Assembly: GCF_012650175.1 (NCBI RefSeq)
Contig: NZ_JAAILI010000008.1
Location: forward strand, 372,001 to 436,000
Length of the DNA: 64,000 bases
DNA from: Sphingomonas sp. S2M10
GTDB taxonomy: Bacteria > Pseudomonadota > Alphaproteobacteria > Sphingomonadales > Sphingomonadaceae
Direction of reading: 5' to 3'
Shown here in pieces: positions 17,127 through 25,338 of the stretch. The stretch's first letter is position 1. Each line of letters starts with the position of its first letter. The notes under the pieces were generated by a model that did not search any database, was not told the origin of the DNA, and worked only from the letters and a program-made list of their open reading frames with translations. The position numbers were made by a program, and so were the translations under genes.

Positions 17127-18206
17127 TCAGCCGTGCAGCCGCAGAGCATCCATGGTGCGGATCCATTGCGGCAGCAGCACGTCGCCCGCCACCGCCTTCT
17201 CCGCACCCAACATCACACCGGCGCCCGAGCGCGCCTCGCTGGGGGTGATGCCGAACGCTGCCTTGAAGGCGCGCGAGAAGGTCGACCAGTCGGCGAACCC
17301 CCAGCCATAGGCGATCTCGGCGATCGACTTGCCGCGTTGCGCCGGGTCGGCCAGGTCGCTCAGCGCGCGTTCCAGCCGCTGGCGCCGGATGAAGTCGCCC
17401 ACGCTGCCGAGCGGCGCAAAGGCGCGGTACAGCGTGGCGCGCGACATGCCCATGGCTCGCGCTACCATATCCGGGCCCAGTTCCGGATGCGCGAGATTGG
17501 CGCGGATGAACCGCTTGATGCGGAACAGGGCCGCCACCGCCACCGATGCACGCTGACCGCCATCGCGGATATGGGGTGCAAGGAGCCCGCCCATCATCAG
17601 TCCGGTTGCCCGCGCCACCGCCAGCGCGTCGTTCGCGCCAGCCTGGGGCAGTCGCTCCACGAGCATCCTGGCATGTTCGCCCAGCAACTGCGCGGCCAGA
17701 GTCTCGCGTCGGAGCAGGTTGCCGTGAAGGCGATTCAGCCGCGCTTCGTCCAGCCCCAGCGCGCCATGGTGCACGACCATGCTGATATTGTCGCATCCGT
17801 CGGTACGGGTGGCGAAGGGTCGCGTCATGTCTGCAATGCAGATGTCGCCGGGCCGCGTGACAATAGCCTCCCCGTCGTGCAGCCTCACATCGCCGCCGCG
17901 CGTGATGATCTGCACCAGCACCGCCTCGACGCCGGTCTGCGCCACCTTGCGGACGTCCCGATCATAGTGGAACGTCGCCCCCCACATGCGGGAGCGCCCG
18001 ATCAGCACCGGGCCGGCGTTGAACCCGTCCAGGCCGACGCTGAAATCGCCCGCCACCGATTCGCGTCGCGTGTCGAAGATCGGATCAACCGATTCGGCAT
18101 AGGCATCGAAACGCAGCTCGGGCGGCGCGTTGGAGACGTTGAAATAGGGTATGCCGGGCGTCTCCGCCCGGACCTCCACGTTACGCTGTTCGTGCACTGC
18201 CCCCAT
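17127..18206 (-). CDS. AraC-family transcriptional regulator
   Basis: The protein has 359 residues. Its N-terminal cupin-like sensor domain is of the AraC_binding_2 type (QIITRGGDVRLHDGEAIVTRPGDICIAD). The C-terminal AraC DNA-binding domain has two helix-turn-helix units: PELGPDMVARAMGMSRATLYRAF, then IAEIAYGWGFADWSTFSRAFK with the closing FGITPSEAR signature. The gene converges on the Na/Pi gene, ending 6 bp after its stop, and its start faces the VOC gene across 80 bp. No inducer or target can be read from the sequence. Start ATG 18206 is the only good candidate. Confidence 0.9.
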   Translation of the reverse strand: MGAVHEQRNVEVRAETPGIPYFNVSNAPPELRFDAYAESVDPIFDTRRESVAGDFSVGLDGFNAGPVLIGRSRMWGATFHYDRDVRKVAQTGVEAVLVQIITRGGDVRLHDGEAIVTRPGDICIADMTRPFATRTDGCDNISMVVHHGALGLDEARLNRLHGNLLRRETLAAQLLGEHARMLVERLPQAGANDALAVARATGLMMGGLLAPHIRDGGQRASVAVAALFRIKRFIRANLAHPELGPDMVARAMGMSRATLYRAFAPLGSVGDFIRRQRLERALSDLADPAQRGKSIAEIAYGWGFADWSTFSRAFKAAFGITPSEARSGAGVMLGAEKAVAGDVLLPQWIRTMDALRLHG

Positions 18207-18287
18207 GTACGGGATTTTCGTAACGCAGGCGTAGTGTTTTGAACAGATCGGTCGCCACCGCCTGTCCCAATCCCAGACAGGGCTCGC

Positions 18288-19229
18288 TCAGGGCACCGGG
18301 TCCTTCGCCGTGAAGGGGGAACAGCATGGCTTCATCACCGCGCTATATTCCATCAGTTCCACCCGCGTGCCGTCCGGATCGTAGAAATTGGCCTGCCACT
18401 TGCCGTCCAGCCCCATCTGCGGGCCGTCGTGGCGCGGGCTCAGTCGATTCTCGCGATACAGCGTCGTCACCGCGGTCTGCATGTTGACCACGCCGAGCGA
18501 CAGATGGTTCAGGACGCCGAGCTGCCGCGCATCGACCTTGTCGAGCGACACGTCCGATCCCTCGCCCACCATCATATATTCCAGCCAGTCGCGCCCGTCG
18601 GGCAGCTGCTGCGACACCCAGTCCACCTTGTCTTCGTGGAACGCGCCGAACCAATAGGGGCGGAAGCCGAGCAGCGTGCGATAGAATCCGTCCTGCTTCG
18701 CACGATCGTGCACTGCATGGCCGACATGAATGATTCGGCCGCTGATCGCGCCCTTTTCCGCCGTCGTCACGCTGCTGCCCGGCTGCACGAATTGGACCCT
18801 GTTGCCTTCCGGATCGCGCCCGCCGAACCACTGGTCGCCGCCCGGCCCGCGCTGCACCGGGGTGAGATCGCGAACCTCGTGGGCGACAAGCCAGGTCCGA
18901 AGCCCGGCGGCATCGGCGGTGGTATAGCCGACATGGGCAAGCATGCTGGGGCCATGATCCTTGGGCGCTGGGAGCACTTCGACGAACTGGCGCGGGTTGA
19001 AATAGTAGCGAATGCCGGCCGGGTCTTCGGGATCCGGCCCTTTCCGCGCACCGAGCACCACCCGATAGAAATGATCGCTGGCGGCCATGTCGGTTGCGTA
19101 GACGGCGAGGTGCGAGATGCCGGTGATCGCGGGGCGACCTGTCCCAGCCGGCATCGCGCCGATCATGGTGGCCGCAATCAGCGCGAGTGCGGCACAACGG
19201 CGCAGCGGCAGCGTGCGGAAGCTGGGCAT
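18288..19229 (-). CDS. Exported protein with two VOC (glyoxalase/dioxygenase-fold) domains
   Basis: The protein has 313 residues. The signal peptide (LRRCAALALIAATMIGAMPA) is followed by two VOC modules. The first is about residues 33-150 (ITGISHLAVYATDMAASDHFYR to FGGRDPEGNRVQFVQP). The second is about 165-300 (IIHVGHAVHDRAKQDGFYR to FYDPDGTRVELMEY). His and Glu residues at the usual metal positions are present. Most VOC enzymes are cytoplasmic, so export is unusual. ATG 19229 is supported by CAGGAGAGACACC just upstream. It lies downstream of the lacI-type gene, with a 14-bp dyad between them at 19246-19259. It could isomerise or cleave an oxidised sugar made by the neighbouring operon (inference). 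Confidence 0.82.
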   Translation of the reverse strand: MPSFRTLPLRRCAALALIAATMIGAMPAGTGRPAITGISHLAVYATDMAASDHFYRVVLGARKGPDPEDPAGIRYYFNPRQFVEVLPAPKDHGPSMLAHVGYTTADAAGLRTWLVAHEVRDLTPVQRGPGGDQWFGGRDPEGNRVQFVQPGSSVTTAEKGAISGRIIHVGHAVHDRAKQDGFYRTLLGFRPYWFGAFHEDKVDWVSQQLPDGRDWLEYMMVGEGSDVSLDKVDARQLGVLNHLSLGVVNMQTAVTTLYRENRLSPRHDGPQMGLDGKWQANFYDPDGTRVELMEYSAVMKPCCSPFTAKDPVP

Positions 19230-19245
19230 GGTGTCTCTCCTGGTA

Positions 19246-19259
19246 TCGAACGCTTTCGA
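19246..19259. promoter_or_regulatory. Dyad TCGAA-N4-TTCGA upstream of the exported VOC gene
   Basis: TCGAA (19246-19250), four bases CGCT, then TTCGA (19255-19259) make a perfect 14-bp dyad in the 67-bp gap between the LacI gene and the VOC gene, 17 bp before the VOC start. Size and symmetry suit a LacI-family operator. The half-site differs from the one at 20350-20365. Confidence 0.4.
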
Positions 19260-19296
19260 GCGTCTTCCCAGAAGCATATCATGCCAGCCCGGCGTG

Positions 19297-20304
19297 TCAC
19301 CGGGGGTTGGGCGCCGGGCCGGTGCTGGCACGGCGGATCAGCGCGTGATCCAGCGTCAGCTGCCGATCGATCGGCTCGCTCCCGCGCAGGATGCCGACCA
19401 GCAGTTCCACCGCGCGTTGCCCGATCATCGCCTTGGGCTGCGCGATCGTGGTGAGGGCCGGGTGGAAGAATTGCGCCAGCGGCAGATCGTCGAAGCCGAT
19501 CACCGAAACGTCGCCGGGACAGGTCAGTCCCGCCGCTCCTACAGCGCTGATCGCGCCCAGCGCCATCTCGTCGCTGAAGCAGAACAGCGCGGTGACGCCT
19601 TCCGCCAGCAGCGCGCGCGCCGCGCGATGGGCCGAATCGGCCCCGTAATCCCCTTCCCGCAGGCGCAGCCGCTCCTTGAGGCCGTGCCGGTCTGCGGCCC
19701 GCAACGCCCCGGCGAGACGATCGCGGCTGATCGGGCTGATCGGCGGGCCGGTGACGACGCCGATGTCTCGGTGGCCGAGCGCGACCAGATGCTCGATCGC
19801 GTCGGCGCTCCCGGCGGCATTGTCGATATGCACGCTCGGCACGCCGATCTCGGGACTATATTCGCAGCCATTGACGATCGGCGCCGACGCGCCGAGCCGG
19901 GCGACCAGCGCTTCTAGGCTGGCGGGCAGACGGTGGCCGAGGAAGACGAGCCCGTCCACCTCGCGGCGCGACAGCATCTCGGCATATTGATCCTCGACCT
20001 CGGGATCGTGCCGCGTGTCGCCCAGCACCACCGCATAGCCGGCATCGCGCGCCGCTTCCTCGGCACCGCGGATGACGCTGGCGAAGAAGGGGTTGGAGAT
20101 GTCCGGCACGGTCAGCAGGATCTTGGCGGCGCGCAGCGTGCGCAGCGTGCGCGCCGCGACGTTCGGCCGATAATCCAGCGCCTCGACCACTTCCATCACC
20201 TTGGCGCGCGTCGCTTCCGCCACCCGCGCCGGTTGGCTGAGCACGCGCGAAACCGTGGCGGTGGAAACGCCCGCGGCCGCGGCGACTTCGATAATCGTGG
20301 CCAT
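19297..20304 (-). CDS. LacI-family transcriptional regulator
   Basis: The protein has 335 residues. The N-terminal LacI helix-turn-helix and hinge (IIEVAAAAGVSTATVSRVLSQPARV, then LDYRPNVAARTLRT) is followed by a periplasmic-binding-protein-like ligand domain (LLTVPDISNPFFASVIRGAE, DGLVFLG, VIGFDDLPLAQFFHPALTTIAQP). It is divergent from the large sugar-oxidation operon, with a LacI-type operator (ATGTAA-N4-TTACAT, 20350-20365) between them. It is very probably the operon's repressor, released by a sugar or oxidised sugar. Start ATG 20304 fits the conserved family beginning. Confidence 0.93.
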   Translation of the reverse strand: MATIIEVAAAAGVSTATVSRVLSQPARVAEATRAKVMEVVEALDYRPNVAARTLRTLRAAKILLTVPDISNPFFASVIRGAEEAARDAGYAVVLGDTRHDPEVEDQYAEMLSRREVDGLVFLGHRLPASLEALVARLGASAPIVNGCEYSPEIGVPSVHIDNAAGSADAIEHLVALGHRDIGVVTGPPISPISRDRLAGALRAADRHGLKERLRLREGDYGADSAHRAARALLAEGVTALFCFSDEMALGAISAVGAAGLTCPGDVSVIGFDDLPLAQFFHPALTTIAQPKAMIGQRAVELLVGILRGSEPIDRQLTLDHALIRRASTGPAPNPR

Positions 20305-20349
20305 GCAGATATCTTTGTCGCCTGCGGCGAGCCGTGTCGAGCCCCGGCA

Positions 20350-20365
20350 ATGTAATCCTTTACAT
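20350..20365. promoter_or_regulatory. LacI-type operator ATGTAA-N4-TTACAT
   Basis: The perfect dyad ATGTAA (20350-20355) TCCT TTACAT (20360-20365) lies between lacI-type gene 20304 and the MFS start 20431. LacI/GalR-family operators usually have the form TGTAA-N4-TTACA with a central CG. This one matches except for the central bases. It could control both directions. Confidence 0.7.
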
Positions 20366-20430
20366 CATTACTCCGTCTGCATAGGCTGCGATTCGAACAG
20401 CGGCAAAGCCGCGCGGGGGAGAGGAAGCGC

Positions 20431-21678
20431 ATGGCCGCTGCTGAAGGGATCGCCATGAACGGCACACAGCCCGTATCGGGCCTGCTCACAGGGCGCCTCA
20501 GCGCGCTGATGTTCATGCAGTTCTTCGTCTGGGGGGCGTGGAACGTCACGCTCGGCCTGGTGATGCAGACCGTCGGCCTTGGCAGCCTGATCGCCAATGC
20601 CTTCTCGGTCGGCCCGATCGCCTCGATCGTCGGCTCCTTCCTGCTCGGCATGGCGGCGGCGCGGTTCCTCAGCCCCAAGATGCTGATGGTGGTGCTCCAT
20701 CTCGTCGGCGGCGTGCTGCTCTTCCTCCTGCCGACGCTGCTCACCCCCGAGCATGGCGCCAGCTTTGTCTGGCTGCTGCTCGGCTACATGATCCTCTACA
20801 TGCCGACGGTGGGCCTCGCGAACACCATCGCGCTGAAGAGCTTCGGCGAGCGGGTCGACCGCTTCCCCTTCGTCCGCGCCTTCGGCACGCTCGGCTGGAT
20901 CGTCGCGGGGCTGATCATCGGCTGGGCGGGGCTCTCCGCCAGCCCGCAGATCTTCCAGGTGGCGGGCGTCGTCTCGCTCGCGCTCGGCCTCTACAGCATC
21001 ACGCTGCCCAATGTGCAGCCCGATGCGCCGCAGGGCAAGAGCCTGGTCGCCGAGGTGTTCTGCACCGAAGCCTTCGGGCTGATGCGCAACCGCTCGTTCC
21101 TGATCTTCATCCTCTGCGCCACGCTGATCTCGATCCCGCTGGCGATGTATTACGCCTATGCCTCGCCCTATGTGGGCGCGGTGGGGATCGAGAATGTCGG
21201 CGGCACGCTGGCGATCGGGCAGATGTCCGAGCTGGTCTTCATGTTCTCGATGCCGTTTCTCTATCGCCGCTTCGGGGTGAAGCCGCTGCTGCTCGTCGGC
21301 ATGATCGCCTGGGCGCTGCGCTATGCCCTCTTTGCGATCGGCGACGGCGGCGCGGGCATCTGGGCGATCTATCTCGGCGTCGCGCTGCACGGCGTCTGCT
21401 ATGACTTCTTCTTCGTCGCCGGCGCGATCTACACCGGCACCATCGCCACGCCGAAGGGCGTCAACGCGCAGGCGCAGGGCATGCTGACGCTGTTCACCTA
21501 TGGCGTGGGCATGCTGCTCGGCTCGCAGATCGGCGGGCTGCTCTATGCGCAGCTGCCGGAGGGCGCGACCGTGGCCGACTGGCACCAGCTCTGGTGGTAT
21601 CCGGCGATCGCCGCGGCGGTGATCGCTTTGCTCTTCCAGCTGACCTTCAAGAATCCTCGTCAGGAGACGCACGCATGA
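20431..21678 (+). CDS. MFS transporter, nucleoside/sugar:H+ symporter type
   Basis: The protein has 415 residues and about 12 hydrophobic helices. The opening LMFMQFFVWGAWNVTLGLVMQT and the late YDFFFVAGAIYTG block are typical of the NupG/XapB-like symporter family. That family is often found with Gfo/Idh/MocA and TIM-barrel isomerase genes in sugar operons. ATG 20431 is preceded by GGGAGAGGAAGCGC, a good ribosome site. It is the first gene of the LacI-controlled operon, and its stop overlaps the next start (ATGA, 21675-21678). It probably brings a (possibly oxidised) sugar or glycoside into the cytoplasm, where the next two enzymes lack export signals. Confidence 0.87.
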   Translation: MAAAEGIAMNGTQPVSGLLTGRLSALMFMQFFVWGAWNVTLGLVMQTVGLGSLIANAFSVGPIASIVGSFLLGMAAARFLSPKMLMVVLHLVGGVLLFLLPTLLTPEHGASFVWLLLGYMILYMPTVGLANTIALKSFGERVDRFPFVRAFGTLGWIVAGLIIGWAGLSASPQIFQVAGVVSLALGLYSITLPNVQPDAPQGKSLVAEVFCTEAFGLMRNRSFLIFILCATLISIPLAMYYAYASPYVGAVGIENVGGTLAIGQMSELVFMFSMPFLYRRFGVKPLLLVGMIAWALRYALFAIGDGGAGIWAIYLGVALHGVCYDFFFVAGAIYTGTIATPKGVNAQAQGMLTLFTYGVGMLLGSQIGGLLYAQLPEGATVADWHQLWWYPAIAAAVIALLFQLTFKNPRQETHA

Positions 21679-22739
21679 CCGCGATGCAGGGCCCCGGCAT
21701 CTTCCTCGCCCAGTTCATGGGGGACACGGCGCCGTTCGACACGCTGGACCATATGGCCGAATGGGCTGCCGGCCTCGGCTATGTCGGGGTGCAGATCCCG
21801 TGCGATCCACGCCTGATCGATCTGAAACAGGCCGCCGAAAGCCAGGCCTATTGCGACGATCTCCGCGCCCGGCTCGACAAGTTCGGCATCCAGCCGACCG
21901 AGCTTTCGACGCACCTCCAGGGCCAGCTGGTCGCGGTGCACCCCGCATATGACACGCTGTTCGACGGCTTCGCGCCGGCCGAGCTGCACGGCAAGCCCGC
22001 CGAGCGCCAGGCCTGGGCGGTCGAGCAGGTCAAGTTCGCCGCGCGCGCCAGCGCCCGGCTGGGGCTGAAGGCGCACGCCACCTTCTCGGGCGCGCTCGCC
22101 TGGCCCTATGTCTATCCCTGGCCGCAGCGCCCTGCCGGGCTGGTTGAAGAGGCGTTCGCCGAACTAGCCCGCCGCTGGCTGCCCATTCTCGACGTGTTCG
22201 AGGAGGCCGGCGTCGATTGCGCGTTCGAGATCCACCCCGGCGAGGACATCCACGACGGCGCCAGCTGGGAGCGCTTCCTGGAAGCAGTGAACCATCATCC
22301 TCGCGCGCGCATCCTGTTCGATCCGTCGCACTATGTGCTCCAGCAGCTCGACTATCTCGACTTCATCGATCGCTATCACGACCGGATTTCCTGCTTCCAT
22401 GTGAAGGATGCCGAGTTCAACCCGACCGGGCGCAGCGGCGTCTATGGCGGCTATGAAAGCTGGGTGAACCGCGCCGGCCGCTTCCGCTCGACCGGCGACG
22501 GCCAGGTCGATTTCGTCGGCATCTTCAGCAAGCTGGCCCAGTACGGCTATCGCGGCTGGGCGGTGATCGAGTGGGAATGCGCGCTGAAGAACAGCGAGGA
22601 CGGCGCCCGCGAAGGCGCACCGTTCATCCGCGACCATATCATCCGCGTCACCGAACGCGCGTTCGACGACTTCGCCTCGAGCGGAGTCGACAAGGGCGCA
22701 ATCCGCAATTTGCTCGGTCTGGAGCGCGGCGACGCATGA
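21675..22739 (+). CDS. Sugar phosphate isomerase/epimerase-type TIM-barrel enzyme (cytoplasmic)
   Basis: The 354-residue xylose-isomerase-like TIM barrel has metal-ligand motifs in order: EIHPGED, DPSHYVLQQLD, FHVKDAEF and WECALKN. Proteins of this family isomerise or epimerise sugars. Some act on 3-keto-sugars as lyases or epimerases. There is no signal peptide, so it acts in the cytoplasm, unlike the two Tat-exported relatives in the same operon. ATG 21675 overlaps the transporter stop (ATGA); the gene also overlaps the next start by 4 bp (22736-22739). A longer frame from 21594 lies inside the transporter gene and is rejected. Confidence 0.88.
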   Translation: MTAMQGPGIFLAQFMGDTAPFDTLDHMAEWAAGLGYVGVQIPCDPRLIDLKQAAESQAYCDDLRARLDKFGIQPTELSTHLQGQLVAVHPAYDTLFDGFAPAELHGKPAERQAWAVEQVKFAARASARLGLKAHATFSGALAWPYVYPWPQRPAGLVEEAFAELARRWLPILDVFEEAGVDCAFEIHPGEDIHDGASWERFLEAVNHHPRARILFDPSHYVLQQLDYLDFIDRYHDRISCFHVKDAEFNPTGRSGVYGGYESWVNRAGRFRSTGDGQVDFVGIFSKLAQYGYRGWAVIEWECALKNSEDGAREGAPFIRDHIIRVTERAFDDFASSGVDKGAIRNLLGLERGDA

Positions 22740-23881
22740 TCCGGCATCCGCTGAAACTCGGCATGGTCGGCGGCGGCGAAGGCGCGTTCATCGGCGCCGT
22801 CCACCGCATGGCGGCGGCGCTCGACGGCGACTGGCGGCTGGCTGCCGGCGCGTTCAGCACCGATGCCGGCAGGAATGCGCGGACCGGCGACCTGCTCGGG
22901 CTCGATCCCGCTCGGGTCTATACGACCTATGACGCGCTGCTGGCAGGCGAAGCGGCGCTGCCGGAGAGCGAGCGCATCGATGCGGTGGCGATCGTCACCC
23001 CGAACCATCTCCATGCCCCCGTCGCGATCGCGGCGCTGAACGCCGGCTTCCACGTCTTCTGCGAAAAGCCGATGGCGATGAACGGCGACGAGGCGCGCGC
23101 CATCGCCGCCGCCGCGCACGCCAGCGGCAAGCAGTTCGGCCTCGCCTTCACCTATAGCGGCTATCCGCTGGTCGAGGAGGCGCGCGCGCGCGTCGCCCGG
23201 GGCGACTTCGGCGCGATCCGGCTGGTGCAGGTGGAATATATCCAGGGCTGGCTGAGCGCGCCCCTCGATACGGCGGGCAACAAGCAGGCCGAGTGGCGCA
23301 CCGATCCGGCGCGCGCGGGGCTCGGCGGCTGCCTGGGCGATATCGGCACGCACGCCTTCCACCTTGCCGAGCTGGTTTCCGGTCTGCGCGTGGCGACGCT
23401 TTCCGCAGAGCTTGCGACCCATGTCCCCGGCCGGAGACTGGACGATGACGTCAGCGCGATGCTCCGCTTCGAGGGCGGCGCGCGCGGCACGCTGAAGGCG
23501 ACGCAGGTGGCCGCCGGCGAGGAAAACGGCCTGCGCCTGCGCATCCATGGCGAGCGCGGCGGGCTGGAATGGGCGCAGATGGAGCCGAACACGCTCACCC
23601 TGCGCTGGCTGGATCGCCCGGCGGAGACGCTGCGGGCCGGGGGCCCCGGCCTGGGGCCGAGCACCGCCCCGCTGCTTCGTACACCGGCGGGACATCCGGA
23701 AGGCTATATCGAAGCCTTTGCAAATCTTTATCGTGGCTTCGCGGCCATTGTTCGCGGCGATTCGGCGCAGGTGCCGGGCGTTGCGGACGGGCTGCGGACG
23801 ATGGCCTTTGTCGAGGCGATGATCGCCAACGCGCAGGCCGACACCAAATGGACCGAGATCGTAACCGGAGAGCGTAGATGA
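22736..23881 (+). CDS. Gfo/Idh/MocA-family NAD(P)-dependent sugar oxidoreductase
   Basis: The protein has 381 residues. The N-terminal Rossmann fold (LGMVGGGEGAFIGAVHRMAA) contains the family catalytic motif HVFCEKPMAMN. The C-terminal alpha/beta domain has the substrate helix LGDIGTHAFHLAELVSG. These enzymes oxidise or reduce sugars at C2, C3 or C5; here reduction or oxidation of a keto-sugar is likely. No Tat or Sec signal is present, so it is cytoplasmic, unlike the periplasmic glucose-fructose oxidoreductase subgroup. It overlaps both neighbours by ATGA (22736-22739 and 23878-23881), showing tight translational coupling with the isomerase and the cytochrome. Confidence 0.9.
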   Translation: MIRHPLKLGMVGGGEGAFIGAVHRMAAALDGDWRLAAGAFSTDAGRNARTGDLLGLDPARVYTTYDALLAGEAALPESERIDAVAIVTPNHLHAPVAIAALNAGFHVFCEKPMAMNGDEARAIAAAAHASGKQFGLAFTYSGYPLVEEARARVARGDFGAIRLVQVEYIQGWLSAPLDTAGNKQAEWRTDPARAGLGGCLGDIGTHAFHLAELVSGLRVATLSAELATHVPGRRLDDDVSAMLRFEGGARGTLKATQVAAGEENGLRLRIHGERGGLEWAQMEPNTLTLRWLDRPAETLRAGGPGLGPSTAPLLRTPAGHPEGYIEAFANLYRGFAAIVRGDSAQVPGVADGLRTMAFVEAMIANAQADTKWTEIVTGERR

Positions 23882-24243
23882 AGTTCTGGATGGCACTTGC
23901 CGCAACTGCGGCGCTGACGGCGAGCGCGCCGGCCTGGGCGCAGACCGCCGCCCCGCCCGCCTTCGCCGCGTGCAAGGCGTGCCACACGGTGGAGAAGGGC
24001 GGCCGGAACGGCATCGGCCCCAATCTGAACGGCGTCGTCGGCCGTCCGGCGGCCTCGCTGCCCGGGTTCAACTATTCCACCGCACTCAAGAACGCGAAGC
24101 TGACCTGGGATCCGGCGACGCTCGACCAGTTCATCGCGGCGCCCATGAAGAAGGTACCGGGCACGCGCATGCCGATCGGGATGGCGGATCCGGCGAAACG
24201 GGCGCAGATCATCGCCTATCTGAAAGCGAACAGCGGCAAATGA
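23878..24243 (+). CDS. Exported class I c-type cytochrome
   Basis: The protein has 121 residues. A signal peptide (MKFWMALAATAALTASAPAWAQ) is followed by one haem site CKACH (Cys32, Cys35, His36) and a Met ligand in GTRMPIG (Met98). Size and spacing match small mitochondrial-type cytochromes c. In the same operon are a GMC flavoprotein and a gluconate-dehydrogenase subunit-3 protein. The cytochrome is therefore the likely electron acceptor of a three-part membrane or periplasmic sugar dehydrogenase. It overlaps the upstream oxidoreductase and the downstream isomerase by 4 bp each. Confidence 0.93.
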   Translation: MKFWMALAATAALTASAPAWAQTAAPPAFAACKACHTVEKGGRNGIGPNLNGVVGRPAASLPGFNYSTALKNAKLTWDPATLDQFIAAPMKKVPGTRMPIGMADPAKRAQIIAYLKANSGK

Positions 24244-25145
24244 GCGTGTCGCGCCGCACCGTTCTGGCCGGCGCCGCCGCGGCGCCGCTGGTGGCCTCCT
24301 CCGCCGCACGCGGCCAGTCGAACGCGGCGCGCTTCTCGCTCCATTACGCACCCCATGAGGGCAGCTTCGCCAGCCGCGGCAACCGGCTGGAGCAGATCGC
24401 CTTCGCCGCCGACCAGGGCTTCACCGCCTGGGAGGATAACGAGGCCGCCGGCCGCCCGGTCGACGAGCAGGTAGCGATGGCGAAGGCGCTCTCCAGCCGC
24501 GGCATGAAGATGGGGGTATTCGTCGCCTCCATGCCGAAATGGGCGCAGTCGCGGCCGATCCTGGGCGCCAATGACGGCGCCGAGCGCGAGGCGTTCCTGG
24601 CCGACATCCGCGCCTCGATCGACGTCGCCAAGCGGCTGAACGCGACACGGATGACGGTGGTGACCGGATTCCTCGATCCCAAGGTGCCGCTCGACATCCA
24701 GACCGCGCGGGTGATCGACGTGATGCGCCGCGCCGGCGACATCGTTGCGCCCCACAATATCGCGATGGTGATGGAGCCGCTCAACACCCGGACCAACCAT
24801 CCGGGCGTGTACATGCAGAGCATCGCACAAGGCTATGCAGTGGCGCGCGGGGCGAACAGTCCGGGGGTGAAGGTCCTCGCCGACCTCTATCACGAGCAGA
24901 TCCAGTCCGGGAATCTGATCCCGGTACTGGACATGTGCTGGAGCGAGATCGGCTATATCCAGTTCGGCGACAATCCCGGCCGCAACGAGCCGGGCAGCGG
25001 CGAAATCAACTATGCGACGATCGTCCGCTGGCTGCGCGGGCGGGGCTATGCCGGGGTGATCGGCATGGAACACGGCAATTCGATCAAGGGGCGCGCGGGC
25101 GAGGAGCGGCTGATCGCCGCCTATCGCACGATCGACGCCGTCTGA
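24240..25145 (+). CDS. Tat-exported hydroxypyruvate-isomerase-like TIM-barrel enzyme
   Basis: The protein has 301 residues. A twin-arginine signal (SVSRRTVLAGAAAAPLVASSA) precedes a TIM barrel with the Hyi-family metal and active-site motifs VMEPLNTRTNHPGVYMQS, DLYHEQIQSGN and the near-diagnostic FGDNPGRNEPGSGEINY. Classical Hyi is cytoplasmic and acts on hydroxypyruvate; a periplasmic form points to another substrate, probably a 3-keto-sugar derivative (inference). Start ATG 24240 overlaps the cytochrome stop. The next gene follows only after 193 bp that contain an inverted-repeat element, the only large gap in this operon. Confidence 0.88.
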   Translation: MSVSRRTVLAGAAAAPLVASSAARGQSNAARFSLHYAPHEGSFASRGNRLEQIAFAADQGFTAWEDNEAAGRPVDEQVAMAKALSSRGMKMGVFVASMPKWAQSRPILGANDGAEREAFLADIRASIDVAKRLNATRMTVVTGFLDPKVPLDIQTARVIDVMRRAGDIVAPHNIAMVMEPLNTRTNHPGVYMQSIAQGYAVARGANSPGVKVLADLYHEQIQSGNLIPVLDMCWSEIGYIQFGDNPGRNEPGSGEINYATIVRWLRGRGYAGVIGMEHGNSIKGRAGEERLIAAYRTIDAV

Positions 25146-25196
25146 GGGGATAAGGATGGGCTTTCGAGACGACGCCCCACCAACCAACCACCGTCC

Positions 25197-25284
25197 TTCC
25201 CGCGAAAGCGGGAATCCATTGGCCCGTGGGCCGGTGGAAAGAACGGAGGCACCTGCGCCAATGGATCCCCGCCGTCGCGGGGAT
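25197..25284. repeat. Imperfect inverted-repeat element inside the operon
   Basis: The left arm (about 25197-25223) contains CCGCGAAAGCGGGAATCCAT. The right arm (about 25257-25283) is its near complement, beginning GCCAATGGATCCCCGCC, with three or four mismatches over 26 bp. The outer tips are themselves small palindromes. The element separates the isomerase gene from the DUF1080 gene, and its RNA would fold into a long hairpin. Confidence 0.65.
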
Positions 25285-25338
25285 GACGATCGGGGTGGTG
25301 GTGCCGGGCGATCAAAAAAATACTGGGGAGAGAGAAGC

